NCBI GenBank assembly: GCA_020638675.1
Contig: JACKID010000002.1
Coordinates: 124,001-188,000, forward strand
Source: Planctomycetota bacterium
Lineage (GTDB): Bacteria; Planctomycetota; UBA8742; UBA2392
Direction of reading: 5' to 3'
Length of the DNA: 64,000 bases
Part shown: piece by piece, positions 1 to 8,192 of the stretch
Numbering within the stretch: the first letter of the stretch is position 1
Layout: each line of letters opens with the position of its first letter
Notes under the pieces: model-generated
Seen by the model: the letters and a program-made list of their open reading frames with translations, nothing else
Database searches by the model: none
Told to the model about the DNA's origin: nothing
Made by a program: the position numbers and the translations under genes

Positions 1-1038
1 GATCAAGTCTTTCATCACGGCCGACGGCAGGATCGCCTGCAGACCGACGCCGCGCGCCTCCGCTTCTTTCTCGCGCCAGCGCTTGAGGCGGCCCAGGCGG
101 TCGCGCTGCCCCGGGTCCATCCTTAGCGGCAGGGGGCCTGTCGGGCGGCGTTTTGGCGGCCTGACAGAGACCGGCTCGCCCTGCCCCTCCTCAATCGCCG
201 CGAGCAGCTCCGTGCCGTTCTCGCGCACCAGCCATTCGCCGAGCCCTTTGATCTCGGCCAGCTTTTCGAGATCGCGAGGCAGCTTGCGCGCCATCTCCAG
301 CAACGAGGAGTCGCCGACGATCCGGAACGGCGCACGGTCCAGGCGCTCGGCCACGCCGTTGCGCCAGGCGTACACGGCCTTCAGCACGCCGCGCTGCGGC
401 TCGCTGAGGTCACCGTGGCCCTTGATCTTTCGAAAGCGCTCCGGGTCGAATTCGCGCTTGCGGGGCTCGGCCATTGCGACGGCTTCGCACTCGATGGCGT
501 ATTCATCCTGCAGCTCGTGCTTGTTCACCTCGTCGATGATCAGGTCGTGCAGCTTGAACAGGTGTCGCGTGTCGTTGATCAGGTAGTGCAGGTGCGCGTC
601 CTCAATGGGGCGGCGGCTCCAGTCGTGGCGCTGCAGTTCTTTCTCGAGCTTGAGCCCGAGATACGCCTCGGACAGCGCGGCAAGACCCGTGTGCTGCAGC
701 CCGAGCAGCATGGCCGCAACGGCCGTGTCGTGCACCAGCCCGAAGCGGAAGCCGTAGTCACGCTTGAGCGCGAGCACGTCATTCTGGCCCGAGTGCATCA
801 GCACGGGCACGTCCGGGCGTTCGACCAGGCGCTGCATCTGCGCGCCCGCTTCGCCCAAGGCGATCGTGTCGATCACGTAGTCAACGTCTTCGCTGCTGAG
901 CGTGACGATGCAGACACGGTCCTGGTAGTTGTAGAAGCCGTCGGATTCGATATCGAGCGCGACACGTGGCGCCGCCAACAGCTCTTCAATGACGCGGTTC
1001 AGCCGATCCGCGTCGGTTACGATCTCAGTTTCCGGCAT
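1..1038 (-). CDS. rnd: Ribonuclease D family 3'-5' exonuclease (3' end outside window)
   Basis: This gene runs off the left edge, so only the first 346 codons are visible. RNase D trims the 3' ends of tRNA precursors and other stable RNAs in the cytoplasm. The three exonuclease motifs of the DEDDy family are readable: DIESD near residue 30, the block HSGQND near residue 92, and YLINDTRHL near residue 155. A helix-rich HRDC-like nucleic-acid-binding region follows from about residue 225 (for example LAEIKGLGEWLV). The start is the ATG at 1038, followed directly by MPETEIVTDADRLN; no strong ribosome binding site is seen. It lies downstream of moaC on the same strand, separated by an inverted-repeat element (1051-1114) that may end or process the moaC transcript. 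Confidence 0.88.
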   Translation of the reverse strand, partial: MPETEIVTDADRLNRVIEELLAAPRVALDIESDGFYNYQDRVCIVTLSSEDVDYVIDTIALGEAGAQMQRLVERPDVPVLMHSGQNDVLALKRDYGFRFGLVHDTAVAAMLLGLQHTGLAALSEAYLGLKLEKELQRHDWSRRPIEDAHLHYLINDTRHLFKLHDLIIDEVNKHELQDEYAIECEAVAMAEPRKREFDPERFRKIKGHGDLSEPQRGVLKAVYAWRNGVAERLDRAPFRIVGDSSLLEMARKLPRDLEKLAEIKGLGEWLVRENGTELLAAIEEGQGEPVSVRPPKRRPTGPLPLRMDPGQRDRLGRLKRWREKEAEARGVGLQAILPSAVMKDLI

Positions 1039-1050
1039 GTATTCGCCGGC

Positions 1051-1114
1051 GAGGCTTGAGGCTCGAGGTTGGGGACTCGATCAGAGCCGCCAACCTCGAA
1101 CCTCGATACTCGCC
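1051..1114. repeat. Long imperfect inverted repeat between moaC and rnd
   Basis: The left arm (1051-1072) and right arm (1090-1114) are reverse complements with mismatches. Each arm is itself built from a repeated short word of the type GAGGTTCGAG. The element fills the whole gap between two genes. Three other gaps in the window (3329-3409, 7159-7273, 8903-8961) have the same design with different words. Confidence 0.75.
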
Positions 1115-1131
1115 ACTTCCTTCCTGTTCTC

Positions 1132-1662
1132 CTACGCCTTCCAGTCGCCTGACTTGCCGCCGGTCTTTTCGATCAGCCGCAAGCCACTGATTTCCATGCC
1201 CTTTTCCACCGCCTTGGCCATGTCGTAGATGGTCAGCGCGGCCACCGCGGCCGCGTGCAGCGCCTCCATCTCAACGCCGGTTCGCCCGGTGCATCTCACG
1301 TTCGAAACCACGCGAATGCCCGCGCGCCCCTGCTCGTCCGCCGCGACGTCCGTGAGGAACTCGATCTTTACGCCGTCGATCATCAGCGGATGGCACATGG
1401 GGATGGCCTCATGCGTTCGCTTGGCCGCCATGATACCGGCAATGCGCGCGGTGCTGAACACGTCGCCCTTGGGCAGGTTGCCACCGATGACAGCGGCGTG
1501 AGTCTGCCCGCTCATGCGCACGATAGCCTCCGCCGTGGCGCTGCGGGCGGTGACAGGCTTGCCCCCGACATCAACCATGCGCGCCTCGCCCTGCTCATTC
1601 AGGTGCGTAAGCCCGCCGGGCCCTGCGTGTTCAGATGCGTCTGGAGCCTTCGGGTCAGGCAA
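1132..1662 (-). CDS. moaC: Cyclic pyranopterin monophosphate synthase MoaC
   Basis: MoaC works with MoaA to turn GTP into cyclic pyranopterin monophosphate, the first step of molybdenum cofactor synthesis in the cytoplasm. The protein is 176 residues, against about 160 for the E. coli enzyme, because of a short N-terminal extension. Family blocks are intact: LTHLNEQGEARMVDV near residue 19, KRTHEAIPMCHPL near residue 82, GVEMEALHAA near residue 129 and the active-site region LTIYDMAKAVEK near residue 143. The first codon of this frame is TTG at 1662. The next ATG (1578) would remove the conserved LTHLNEQGEAR segment, so an upstream non-ATG start is likely. No other molybdenum cofactor gene is clearly present nearby, although a P-loop protein at 5869 faintly resembles MobB. 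Confidence 0.95.
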   Translation of the reverse strand: MPDPKAPDASEHAGPGGLTHLNEQGEARMVDVGGKPVTARSATAEAIVRMSGQTHAAVIGGNLPKGDVFSTARIAGIMAAKRTHEAIPMCHPLMIDGVKIEFLTDVAADEQGRAGIRVVSNVRCTGRTGVEMEALHAAAVAALTIYDMAKAVEKGMEISGLRLIEKTGGKSGDWKA

Positions 1663-1809
1663 TGGAGATCCCGGTCCTGCGCGTGAGCCTGCTCACCTTA
1701 CCTCGTTGCGGCAGGATTTGCACCCCAACCAATGAAGCGCGATTTGTCGATGGGTCGTGCCGCCAAGAGGTTATAGTCTGGAAATTCCGACAGTGACACG
1801 GATCAGAAC

Positions 1810-2652
1810 ATGTTCGAGATGCTGATCTTCTTGGCGAAGAAGGGCGACACGTCGACGCTGCCGTTCATCCTTGCTTTGGTCGGCATGCTGGTCTTCGTGT
1901 TGGGGATAGCAGTCATTGTCGGGCTCGCGCAGGCGAAGAAACAGAAGGCCTGGGCGAACAGCGTGGGCCTGAAATACAACAACAAAGGGCTCTCCGGCGT
2001 GGACGACATGTCGGGCGTCTTCAACGGTTTCCAGGTTGAAGTCGGCCAGGACACGAGTTTCGGGGGTGGCAGCGTGAGTGCGCTGACGACCTTCACGTTA
2101 TGGTTTCCGCAGCCGATATTACCGCCGTTCGAACTGCTCAAGGCGGACGTACCGGTCAAGTTCAGCGAGCGCGAAAACTTGCAGCCGGTGCGCACGGGAC
2201 ACGCCGGTCTGGATCGCACCTATGGAGTCTTTACGAATCATGCCCAGGAAGTCTGCGGCATGGTTACCGACCCACGCGTGGTAGGCATCCTGATGTCCGC
2301 CGCCTCGCGCTACCCGCGTGTTTGGATCAGCGAACTGGTCATGGTCTACTACACGCCGCCTCGAGGCACTTCGACGGCGGCCTATACGGGCCACCTAAAA
2401 GCGCTCACGGCTGCGGCGGCCGTGCTGTTCGAAATTGCAACCGGCCAACCAGCACCTCGCGGGCGTCCCGCTGGACGACAGCGCCGGGGCGGAAGACGTC
2501 TGCCGGGAAAGACCGTCGCTGCGCCACCTCCCGCTGCGCCGCCAACTGCCGGGCCCGTCGTGCAGGCACCCCAACCGTTGTCGCGACCTCACAGCAACCG
2601 CCAGTCCGCTGCGCCGGGCGCCCCACCGCGACCGCGCCGGCGTCCGCGATAG
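1810..2652 (+). CDS. Membrane-anchored protein of unknown function
   Basis: No family was recognised. The 280-residue product has one hydrophobic segment near residues 17-42 and then a soluble domain of about 170 residues containing the phrases LKYNNKGLSGVDDM and GHAGLDRTYGVFTNHAQEV. From about residue 215 the composition changes to Arg, Pro and Ala (for example TVAAPPPAAPPTAGPVVQAP), which may be a disordered tail or may reflect a frameshift near base 2440; the sequence alone cannot decide. A TATAGT hexamer at 1772-1777 could be the -10 element of its promoter. It converges with the elbB gene, whose stop is at 2654. Confidence 0.7.
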   Translation: MFEMLIFLAKKGDTSTLPFILALVGMLVFVLGIAVIVGLAQAKKQKAWANSVGLKYNNKGLSGVDDMSGVFNGFQVEVGQDTSFGGGSVSALTTFTLWFPQPILPPFELLKADVPVKFSERENLQPVRTGHAGLDRTYGVFTNHAQEVCGMVTDPRVVGILMSAASRYPRVWISELVMVYYTPPRGTSTAAYTGHLKALTAAAAVLFEIATGQPAPRGRPAGRQRRGGRRLPGKTVAAPPPAAPPTAGPVVQAPQPLSRPHSNRQSAAPGAPPRPRRRPR

Positions 2653-2653
2653 G

Positions 2654-3313
2654 CTAGGGAATCATCGCCACGGTTTCTCGGACGGCCTTTTCGATGCCTT
2701 CGGCGACGTGGGCAATGCTTGGCCCCAGCATGTAGGCGGGCGTCGATACGATCTTGCGCTCGCGGTCGACTACGAATTCCCGGACGGCGCAGGTCTCGTG
2801 CTTCGCGCCGCACTTCTCGATAGCATCGGCCGTGCCTTCGTCGTTGCCGATCGTCAGTACCGGGTGCTCTTCGCCGAGCACGCGGGCGATCACCGCCGGG
2901 GCGATGCAGATGGCGCAGATCGGTTTTCCGGCCTTGTGGACCTCACGAATCAGCCGCGCCACGTCATCGTTCACGTGCGAGTCCGGCCCCTTGGCCGCGA
3001 AGTTGCTCAAATTCAGCGCCGCGCCGAAGCCGCCGGGCATGACCAGCGCGTCGAGGTCAGCGGCTTTCACGTCCTTGATGTCTTTGATGTTGCCTCGCGC
3101 GATACGGGCGGATTCCACGAGCACGTTGCGTTTCTCTTTCGTGTTCTCGCCGGTCAGGTGGTTGGTGACCTGCGCCTGCTCAATGTTCGGCGCCATGCAG
3201 ATCGTCTTGACGCCCATGCGGTCCAGCGCCAGCAGCGTGCAGACGCTTTCGTGCACTTCCGCGCCGTCCTGAAAACCGCAACCCGAAAGGATCACTCCGA
3301 CTTTTTGAGGCAT
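2654..3313 (-). CDS. elbB: ElbB-like glyoxalase/DJ-1 family protein
   Basis: The 219-residue product belongs to the DJ-1/PfpI superfamily and matches ElbB (isoprenoid biosynthesis glyoxalase), whose E. coli member has glyoxalase III-type activity; its true role is not settled. Recognisable blocks are VILSGCGFQDGAEVHESV at the N-terminus, TGENTKEKRNVLVESARIARG near residue 60, the strongly conserved MPGGFGAALNLSNFA near residue 90 and the nucleophile-elbow segment GKPICAICIAPAV near residue 128. The start chosen is the ATG at 3313, which has GGAG ten bases upstream; the longer reading frame up to 3379 extends into the neighbouring inverted repeat and looks non-coding. It lies downstream of the GspE gene on the same strand, separated by a terminator. 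Confidence 0.93.
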   Translation of the reverse strand: MPQKVGVILSGCGFQDGAEVHESVCTLLALDRMGVKTICMAPNIEQAQVTNHLTGENTKEKRNVLVESARIARGNIKDIKDVKAADLDALVMPGGFGAALNLSNFAAKGPDSHVNDDVARLIREVHKAGKPICAICIAPAVIARVLGEEHPVLTIGNDEGTADAIEKCGAKHETCAVREFVVDRERKIVSTPAYMLGPSIAHVAEGIEKAVRETVAMIP

Positions 3314-3328
3314 GGCGTCGCTCCGCAA

Positions 3329-3409
3329 GGCAAAGGGCAAAACAAAGGACCGAGCCCGGATAGTAGCTCGGTCCCTCAACTTTTGCCTTTTGACTTCTTA
3401 CTTTTGCCC
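3329..3409. repeat. Long imperfect inverted repeat with terminator core
   Basis: The left arm (3329-3355) and right arm (3366-3409) pair imperfectly and consist of repeated GGCAAAAG-like words. The core is a perfect 9-base stem, GGACCGAGC at 3347-3355 with GCTCGGTCC at 3366-3374. Read on the minus strand, the core is followed by a T-rich run, so it can act as a rho-independent terminator for the GspE/PilB gene that ends at 3424. Confidence 0.75.
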
Positions 3410-3423
3410 TGGCGGCGCAGCCG

Positions 3424-5121
3424 CTAGAGGTCGTCGCGGTGGGTAATCGTGAGCACTTCCTCAATCGTGGTCGTGCCCAGCAGCACCTTGCGTACGCCGT
3501 CTTCCTGCAGCGTCGTCATGCCGTTCTGGCGCGCCTCGTTGCGGATCTTCAGCCCGCTTGCGCGCTGGAACGTGTGCTCGCGAATCACGGCATTCATTTC
3601 CAGCAGCTCGTACACGCCCATTCGCCCGCGGTAGCCCTGGTTCTTGCATTCCTTGCAGCCGACGGCCTGGTACAGCGTCTTGCCCGCAACCTGCTGCGGC
3701 TTGAGCCCGACCGTCTTGAGCTCGGTCGCGTCAGGCGTGTAGGGCTTCTTGCAGTGCTTGCAGAGCACGCGAACCAGTCGCTGGGCAAGAATGGCCTGCA
3801 CGGCGCTGGCAACCAGGAAGGGCTTGACGCCCATATCCATCAGGCGCGTCAATGCACCCGGCGCGTCGTTCGTGTGCAGCGTACTGAACACCAAGTGACC
3901 CGTGAGCGCCGCCTGGATGGCGATTTCGGCCGTCTCATGGTCTCGAATTTCACCCACCAGGATGATGTTCGGCGCCTGGCGCAGCATGGCGCGCAGGATG
4001 CGTGAGAACGACAGGTCAATCTGGTGGTTCACCTGGCTCTGGTTGATGCCGCTGAGGTTGTACTCAACGGGGTCCTCGGCCGTGATGATCTTGACGTCGG
4101 GCTGGTTCAGCGCGGTAAGCGCCGCGTACAGCGTCGTCGTCTTTCCTGAGCCGGTCGGGCCGGTGACCAGGAAGATGCCGTTGGGTTTCTTGAGGATCTT
4201 CTGGAAACGGTCGAAGTCCACCGGCGCCATGCCGAGCACTTCAAGCCCGACCAGGTTCTTCTGCTTGTCGAGAATACGCATCACCACCGACTCGCCCCAG
4301 CTGCACGGTAGTGCGCTTACACGCAAGTCGATGTCGCGGCCTTCGACGCGGGTCTTGATGCGCCCGTCCTGCGGGATGCGCTTTTCCTCGATCTTCATCT
4401 TGCTGAGGATCTTCACGCGCTGGATCAACGGGCCCTGCAGGCGCTTTGGCGGCGCCTCCATGACCTGACAGTCGCCGTCCACGCGGTAGCGTATGCGGAG
4501 CGTTTCTTCCATGGGCTCGATGTGAATGTCGCTGGCGCGCTGCTTGATGGCGTCGGTAATCAGAAGCTGCACCAACTGCGCGACGTAGCCTTCTTCGTCG
4601 TCGGTGGTGACTTCCATGGCGTCGAAGTCTTTGTACTTCACGTCTTCGTTGCCATCGCCGTGGATCATGTCGTCCATGCCGCCGATGCCGTAGTACTTCT
4701 TCATCGCGGTCTTGACGCTGCTCTCGGGGGCGATCACCCAGTCGACTTCGTTGCCGACGATGAAGCGCAGGTTGTCGAGCGCGTAAAACTCCAGCACGCG
4801 GTGCGTGGCCACGGTGACCATGCGGCCCTTCTTCATGACCGGCACGATCTCGTGCTCTTCGACCACGTCCTTCGTGACGAGCTGGATGATTTCCGGCGGA
4901 AGGTCGTACTTGTTCAGGTTGACGAACTTGACGCCCTGCTGCTTGGCAAGCGCCCGCGCGAGCTTTTCGTCGTCGAGATAGCTGAGCTCGATCAACGACT
5001 CGCCCAGCATCATCATGTTTTCTTTGCTGTGCTTGAGGCCCTCTTTGACCTGATCGACCGAGCAGAATTTGAGCCCGACCAGGATCTTGCCAAGGGGCAT
5101 CTTCTTGGACTCTGTCAGCAT
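3424..5121 (-). CDS. GspE/PilB/PulE family secretion or pilus ATPase
   Basis: This 565-residue cytoplasmic ATPase powers type II secretion or type IV pilus assembly. The N-terminal half holds the MshEN-like region (phrases GLKFCSVDQVKEGL and LPPEIIQLV). The motor half contains the segment ASDIHIEP near residue 205, Walker A GPTGSGKTTTLY near residue 329, the Asp box ITAEDPVEY, Walker B-type IILVGEIRDHETAEIA and the His box LTGHLVFSTLHTND. A four-cysteine zinc site is present near residues 465-505 (CKHCKK and GCKECKNQGYRGR), as in GspE and PilB. The start at 5121 has AGGAAC upstream. No other pilus or secretion gene is adjacent; a GspC-like PDZ protein sits far away at 48584, so the machine's genes are scattered. 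Confidence 0.95.
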   Translation of the reverse strand: MLTESKKMPLGKILVGLKFCSVDQVKEGLKHSKENMMMLGESLIELSYLDDEKLARALAKQQGVKFVNLNKYDLPPEIIQLVTKDVVEEHEIVPVMKKGRMVTVATHRVLEFYALDNLRFIVGNEVDWVIAPESSVKTAMKKYYGIGGMDDMIHGDGNEDVKYKDFDAMEVTTDDEEGYVAQLVQLLITDAIKQRASDIHIEPMEETLRIRYRVDGDCQVMEAPPKRLQGPLIQRVKILSKMKIEEKRIPQDGRIKTRVEGRDIDLRVSALPCSWGESVVMRILDKQKNLVGLEVLGMAPVDFDRFQKILKKPNGIFLVTGPTGSGKTTTLYAALTALNQPDVKIITAEDPVEYNLSGINQSQVNHQIDLSFSRILRAMLRQAPNIILVGEIRDHETAEIAIQAALTGHLVFSTLHTNDAPGALTRLMDMGVKPFLVASAVQAILAQRLVRVLCKHCKKPYTPDATELKTVGLKPQQVAGKTLYQAVGCKECKNQGYRGRMGVYELLEMNAVIREHTFQRASGLKIRNEARQNGMTTLQEDGVRKVLLGTTTIEEVLTITHRDDL

Positions 5122-5235
5122 TCGGTGTTCCTCAAGCGACGTAGCGAAGCATCGGGCGCGCCCGCCCGATGATCAAGCAACGGAAAGGGGGTTCCGATAA
5201 ATCCGGGACGCAATACTCAGTCTACCCGCAAAGCC

Positions 5236-5805
5236 CTATGTGTCAACGTTTGGGGCGGCCGTGGCCGGACCGACTTTGACTGATATCAACATATCCAACA
5301 GTGCGCGCATCCCGGCAAGCAGACCAACCGCTCCACATACAACGCAGAGCGCCTGCGGCGTACTTCCCAGTGTCGCCCCCAGGTCGAAGCCACCCATGGC
5401 CGTGAACGGCAATGTCAAAAGGACCAGGTTGGCAAAAGAGGTCAGGATGCGGCGCAGGGTCTCGCCGGAGCTCAGCTTCAGCGGCGTACCTCTGGCGAGG
5501 CTGACGGTCTGCATCCCGCTGGCAAACAGCGCGTACAGCACGACGGCCACGGCCAGCATCAGCGCATAGGGCTGGTAAGCGGCGACACCCAATGCCGGCA
5601 GCCACTCCGCGGCGCCCCGGAATGTGCGGTCCAGCGGCATGCTGAAACGCGCGCGGGCCTGCATCAGCCCGATGGCGTCCGAGACCCCCGCCACGACAGC
5701 GCCGGGACCGGCCAGCCACACAGTCTCGAGGTATGCCCCCGCCAGCAGCGCAACCACCCCAAGCAGGGCAAACGTGAAGCGGAAATGAAGCAGGCGGCTG
5801 GACAT
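5236..5805 (-). CDS. Four-helix membrane protein of unknown function
   Basis: No family was recognised. The 189-residue product is mostly hydrophobic, with probable membrane segments near residues 8-30, 72-95, 118-140 and 145-165. The chosen start is the ATG at 5805, which leaves a 63-base divergent gap to the P-loop gene at 5869. The open frame continues upstream to 6180, but that part lies antisense to the P-loop gene and its composition looks like a shadow. Confidence 0.65.
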   Translation of the reverse strand: MSSRLLHFRFTFALLGVVALLAGAYLETVWLAGPGAVVAGVSDAIGLMQARARFSMPLDRTFRGAAEWLPALGVAAYQPYALMLAVAVVLYALFASGMQTVSLARGTPLKLSSGETLRRILTSFANLVLLTLPFTAMGGFDLGATLGSTPQALCVVCGAVGLLAGMRALLDMLISVKVGPATAAPNVDT

Positions 5806-5856
5806 CCGGCGCAGATTGGCGGAACGCCTGCCCCCGGTCAACGGGGGGCAAAATGC

Positions 5857-5862
5857 TAGACT
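5857..5862 (+). promoter_or_regulatory. -10-like hexamer TAGACT six bases before the start codon
   Basis: TAGACT sits in the context TGCTAGACT and is separated from the ATG at 5869 by only six bases. This spacing would place the transcription start at the A of the ATG, giving a leaderless mRNA. There is no ribosome binding site. The two TPR genes at 30335 and 33364 show the same arrangement. Confidence 0.45.
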
Positions 5863-5868
5863 GGCGGC

Positions 5869-6555
5869 ATGGACGGACGGAAGCCCATCATCATCACGGC
5901 CCCCAGCGCCAACTGCGGCAAGACGGAGCTGGCCTGCCGCCTGATCGCCGGGCTGAAAGACGCCCAGGCACTCAAGATCACGCGCTTTCACCGCGAATCG
6001 CACTGCCCCGTACACGGCGTCGACGAGCAGGGCGAAGACAATTGCGACGGCTGCGCCCCGGCCCCCGCAGGCTTTGAGCTGGTGGATGATCCGGAAGCCC
6101 TGCGCACACCGGGCAAGGACTCGGACCGGATGATCCAAGCCGGGGCCGAGCCGGTGCTCTGGCTGCGGGCGGCGCCGCACGTGTTTGAGTACGCGCTGAC
6201 GGCGTCGCTGAAGCGCTTCGACATGAACCGGCCTATGGTGCTGGAAGGCAACTCGGCCGCCACCGTCAGCGGGCTGGCCGGCACGGTCATTCTGCTATGG
6301 CCCCAAAAGACTCGCGGCGTCAAAGCCAGCGTGATGCCGGCGCTGAAACGCACCGACGTTCTGGTACTCGTGGAAGCCGCCGACGGGCCGCCAAGGCGCT
6401 GGCCGAATACGTTGAAACAGGCCCTCGCCAAGGCGGGGCGGGAGACGACCGACCTGCCCGAGCCCGTCTGGCTTCCGGCGGACTGGTGGCGCAAGCCGGC
6501 CTCCGAGGCTGAAACCAGGCTGCTTGACCGGCTGGAAGTAGCATTGCAGGCGTGA
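5869..6555 (+). CDS. P-loop protein with a Cys cluster, distantly MobB-like
   Basis: The 228-residue product begins with a nucleotide-binding loop of unusual form, TAPSANCGKTELACRLI near residue 10, in which the usual first glycine is replaced. A histidine and cysteine cluster follows near residues 46-64 (CPVHG, then CDGCAP), which could bind metal. The later segments WLRAAPHVF, MVLEGNSA and ALKRTDVLVLVEAADG are reminiscent of the layout of MobB and related SIMIBI-class NTPases, but the match is weak and no function should be assumed. The gene appears to be transcribed alone, from a start that looks leaderless. Confidence 0.65.
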   Translation: MDGRKPIIITAPSANCGKTELACRLIAGLKDAQALKITRFHRESHCPVHGVDEQGEDNCDGCAPAPAGFELVDDPEALRTPGKDSDRMIQAGAEPVLWLRAAPHVFEYALTASLKRFDMNRPMVLEGNSAATVSGLAGTVILLWPQKTRGVKASVMPALKRTDVLVLVEAADGPPRRWPNTLKQALAKAGRETTDLPEPVWLPADWWRKPASEAETRLLDRLEVALQA

Positions 6556-6708
6556 AATCGACATCGCCCACATTGCACAAAACGTTTAGTTGTGGTAAAT
6601 TTGCGGAATGGGCTTGCTTGGGCAGGGAAGATTAGCACCCTCGTACCATTCTTCGGACGGAGTGTGAGTCCTGTCAAAGACTCAGACACCGATTGAAAGT
6701 CAGGAATC

Positions 6709-7158
6709 ATGATTCAGACAACCCGCAGGGAGCTTGATGTCCCCATCGACACCAGGTCGTTGGCGCCCCTGCGTGAATTCGTACGCGAAGTGCTATCCGA
6801 GGGCAAGCTGGCCGCCAAGGCCACGCGGCAGGTCGTGATTGCCATTGATGAGGCGTGCAGCAGCATCATCCTGAATGCCAAAGAGCACGGGGCAAATGGC
6901 AACCTGCGCCTGCTGATCGACATCGACCCCACCCGGGTAAAGATCCACATCGCCGACACCGCCAACGACTACGACGTCGGCGACGTAACCCGCGAAGAGC
7001 TGCTGAAGGAATTCACCCGCAGCAAGAAGAACGAGCTCGGCACCTTCCTGATCCGCCGGGTGATGGACGAGTTCACCTACATCTTCCGCAAGGGCTTCCA
7101 GAGCGAGATCGAGATGATCAAGTTCCTGTACGAGAACCAGGAAGAACAGGCCAACTAG
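6709..7158 (+). CDS. RsbW-like anti-sigma/serine kinase (HATPase_c)
   Basis: The 149-residue product is a single GHKL ATPase domain of the SpoIIAB/RsbW type, which binds ATP and either phosphorylates an anti-anti-sigma factor or captures a sigma factor. The ATP-binding N box is visible as IAIDEACSSIILNAKEHG near residues 46-63, and the G1 region as VKIHIADTANDYD near residue 80. The glycine-rich lid is short (ELGTFLIRRVMDEFTY). AGGA lies just upstream of the ATG. No partner STAS or sigma gene is adjacent, so its target is unknown. A 150-base region upstream, 6556-6708, holds no gene. Confidence 0.85.
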   Translation: MIQTTRRELDVPIDTRSLAPLREFVREVLSEGKLAAKATRQVVIAIDEACSSIILNAKEHGANGNLRLLIDIDPTRVKIHIADTANDYDVGDVTREELLKEFTRSKKNELGTFLIRRVMDEFTYIFRKGFQSEIEMIKFLYENQEEQAN

Positions 7159-7273
7159 CGTTGGAAGTGCAAAGTCTGAAGTTCGAAGCCAGAAGTGCCC
7201 GCCTTGTGCGGGCACTTTCAATTGGCCGGGCTTTTCGCTTCGCACTTCAGACTTCGCACTTCTAACTTCCACG
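7159..7273. repeat. Long imperfect inverted repeat with hairpin core
   Basis: The left arm (7159-7188) and right arm (7238-7273) are imperfect reverse complements made of repeated words such as GAAGTGCAAAGTCT. The core is a 10-base stem, AAGTGCCCGC at 7193-7202 with GCGGGCACTT at 7208-7217, followed by TTTC. It fills the entire gap between the RsbW-like gene and the deacetylase gene. Confidence 0.8.
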
Positions 7274-7275
7274 CC

Positions 7276-8112
7276 ATGATCAAGGCCGTCTTCATCAAGA
7301 TCGTCGCCATTGCCGGCATCGCGGCGTCTCTGCGCTTCGGCCAGGGCGCGGATGGCTGGATAGCGGCCGGGGTGATCCTGGCGCTGACGCTGGCCTGGAT
7401 CAGCTGGGGCGTGTTCAACGTGAACTCGAGTCTCTGGGCCGACACGGTCTGGCGCGCGCCGGAGCCGGTCAAGTCCGTGGCGCTGACGTTCGACGACGGC
7501 CCGGACGCGCGCTTCACGCCGCAGATTCTGGAGATTCTCGCGGACAAGGGCGTCAAAGCCTGCTTCTTCAGCGTGGGCAGCCGGGTGATCGACAACCCGG
7601 ACATCACGCACGCGATCCATCAGCAGGGGCACATGCTCGGCAATCACAGCGAGAGCCACGCCATGTGGATCAACTTCAGCCTGCACAAACGTCTGCGCCG
7701 GGAAGTTCGTGACACCAACGCCGCAATCAAACAGGCCGCCGGGGTTGTGCCGCGTTTCTACCGCGCTCCGCACGGCTTCAAGAACCCGGCACTGGGCGAC
7801 ATCCTCGCCCAGGAAAACATGCTGGCGGTCGGGTGGCAGGTGCGCGGATTCGACGCCGTCAGCGGCAACGCGGCCAAGATCGCCGAGCGCGTCGTGGACG
7901 GCGCCCGCGGCGGCGGCGTAATCCTGCTGCACGACGGCGCCGGGCTGCAAGGCAGCGACGACCGCAGTGCCACCGTGGACGCCTTGCCCGTAATCATCGA
8001 CGGGCTGCGCGCCAAGGGGCTCGATATCGTCCGCCTGGATGAGTTGCTCAAGATCGACGCGTACAAGGTGCCGGAGCCCGCCGCGCCTGCCCTGAGCACG
8101 TCGAACGGGTGA
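7276..8112 (+). CDS. Polysaccharide deacetylase (NodB domain, carbohydrate esterase 4)
   Basis: This 278-residue enzyme removes acyl groups from N-acetylated sugars in chitin-like polymers or peptidoglycan. The N-terminal 45 residues form two hydrophobic segments, so the catalytic domain is probably membrane-anchored. All main NodB motifs are present: TFDDGPD (catalytic Asp and metal Asp) near residue 74, the metal-binding HSESH near residue 122, FYRAPHG near residue 160, GWQVRGFDAV, and the final ILLHDGAG near residue 218. The ATG at 7276 was chosen because the longer frame from 7195 would translate the inverted-repeat element. The gene is followed after about 80 bases by the LolA-like gene. 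Confidence 0.93.
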   Translation: MIKAVFIKIVAIAGIAASLRFGQGADGWIAAGVILALTLAWISWGVFNVNSSLWADTVWRAPEPVKSVALTFDDGPDARFTPQILEILADKGVKACFFSVGSRVIDNPDITHAIHQQGHMLGNHSESHAMWINFSLHKRLRREVRDTNAAIKQAAGVVPRFYRAPHGFKNPALGDILAQENMLAVGWQVRGFDAVSGNAAKIAERVVDGARGGGVILLHDGAGLQGSDDRSATVDALPVIIDGLRAKGLDIVRLDELLKIDAYKVPEPAAPALSTSNG

Positions 8113-8192
8113 GCGGTGGGGCCATTGCCAGAAATTCGGCACTGAAGATGTGCCTCAAACGGCGTTATAACGCCGGTGGAAGGAGACCAGCC

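Noticed and set aside
1810..2652. The alternative frame at 2435-3427 as the true C-terminal part of the membrane protein
   Set aside because: It runs opposite to the confident elbB gene and has an Arg/His-rich shadow composition; a frameshift near 2440 cannot be excluded but is not supported.
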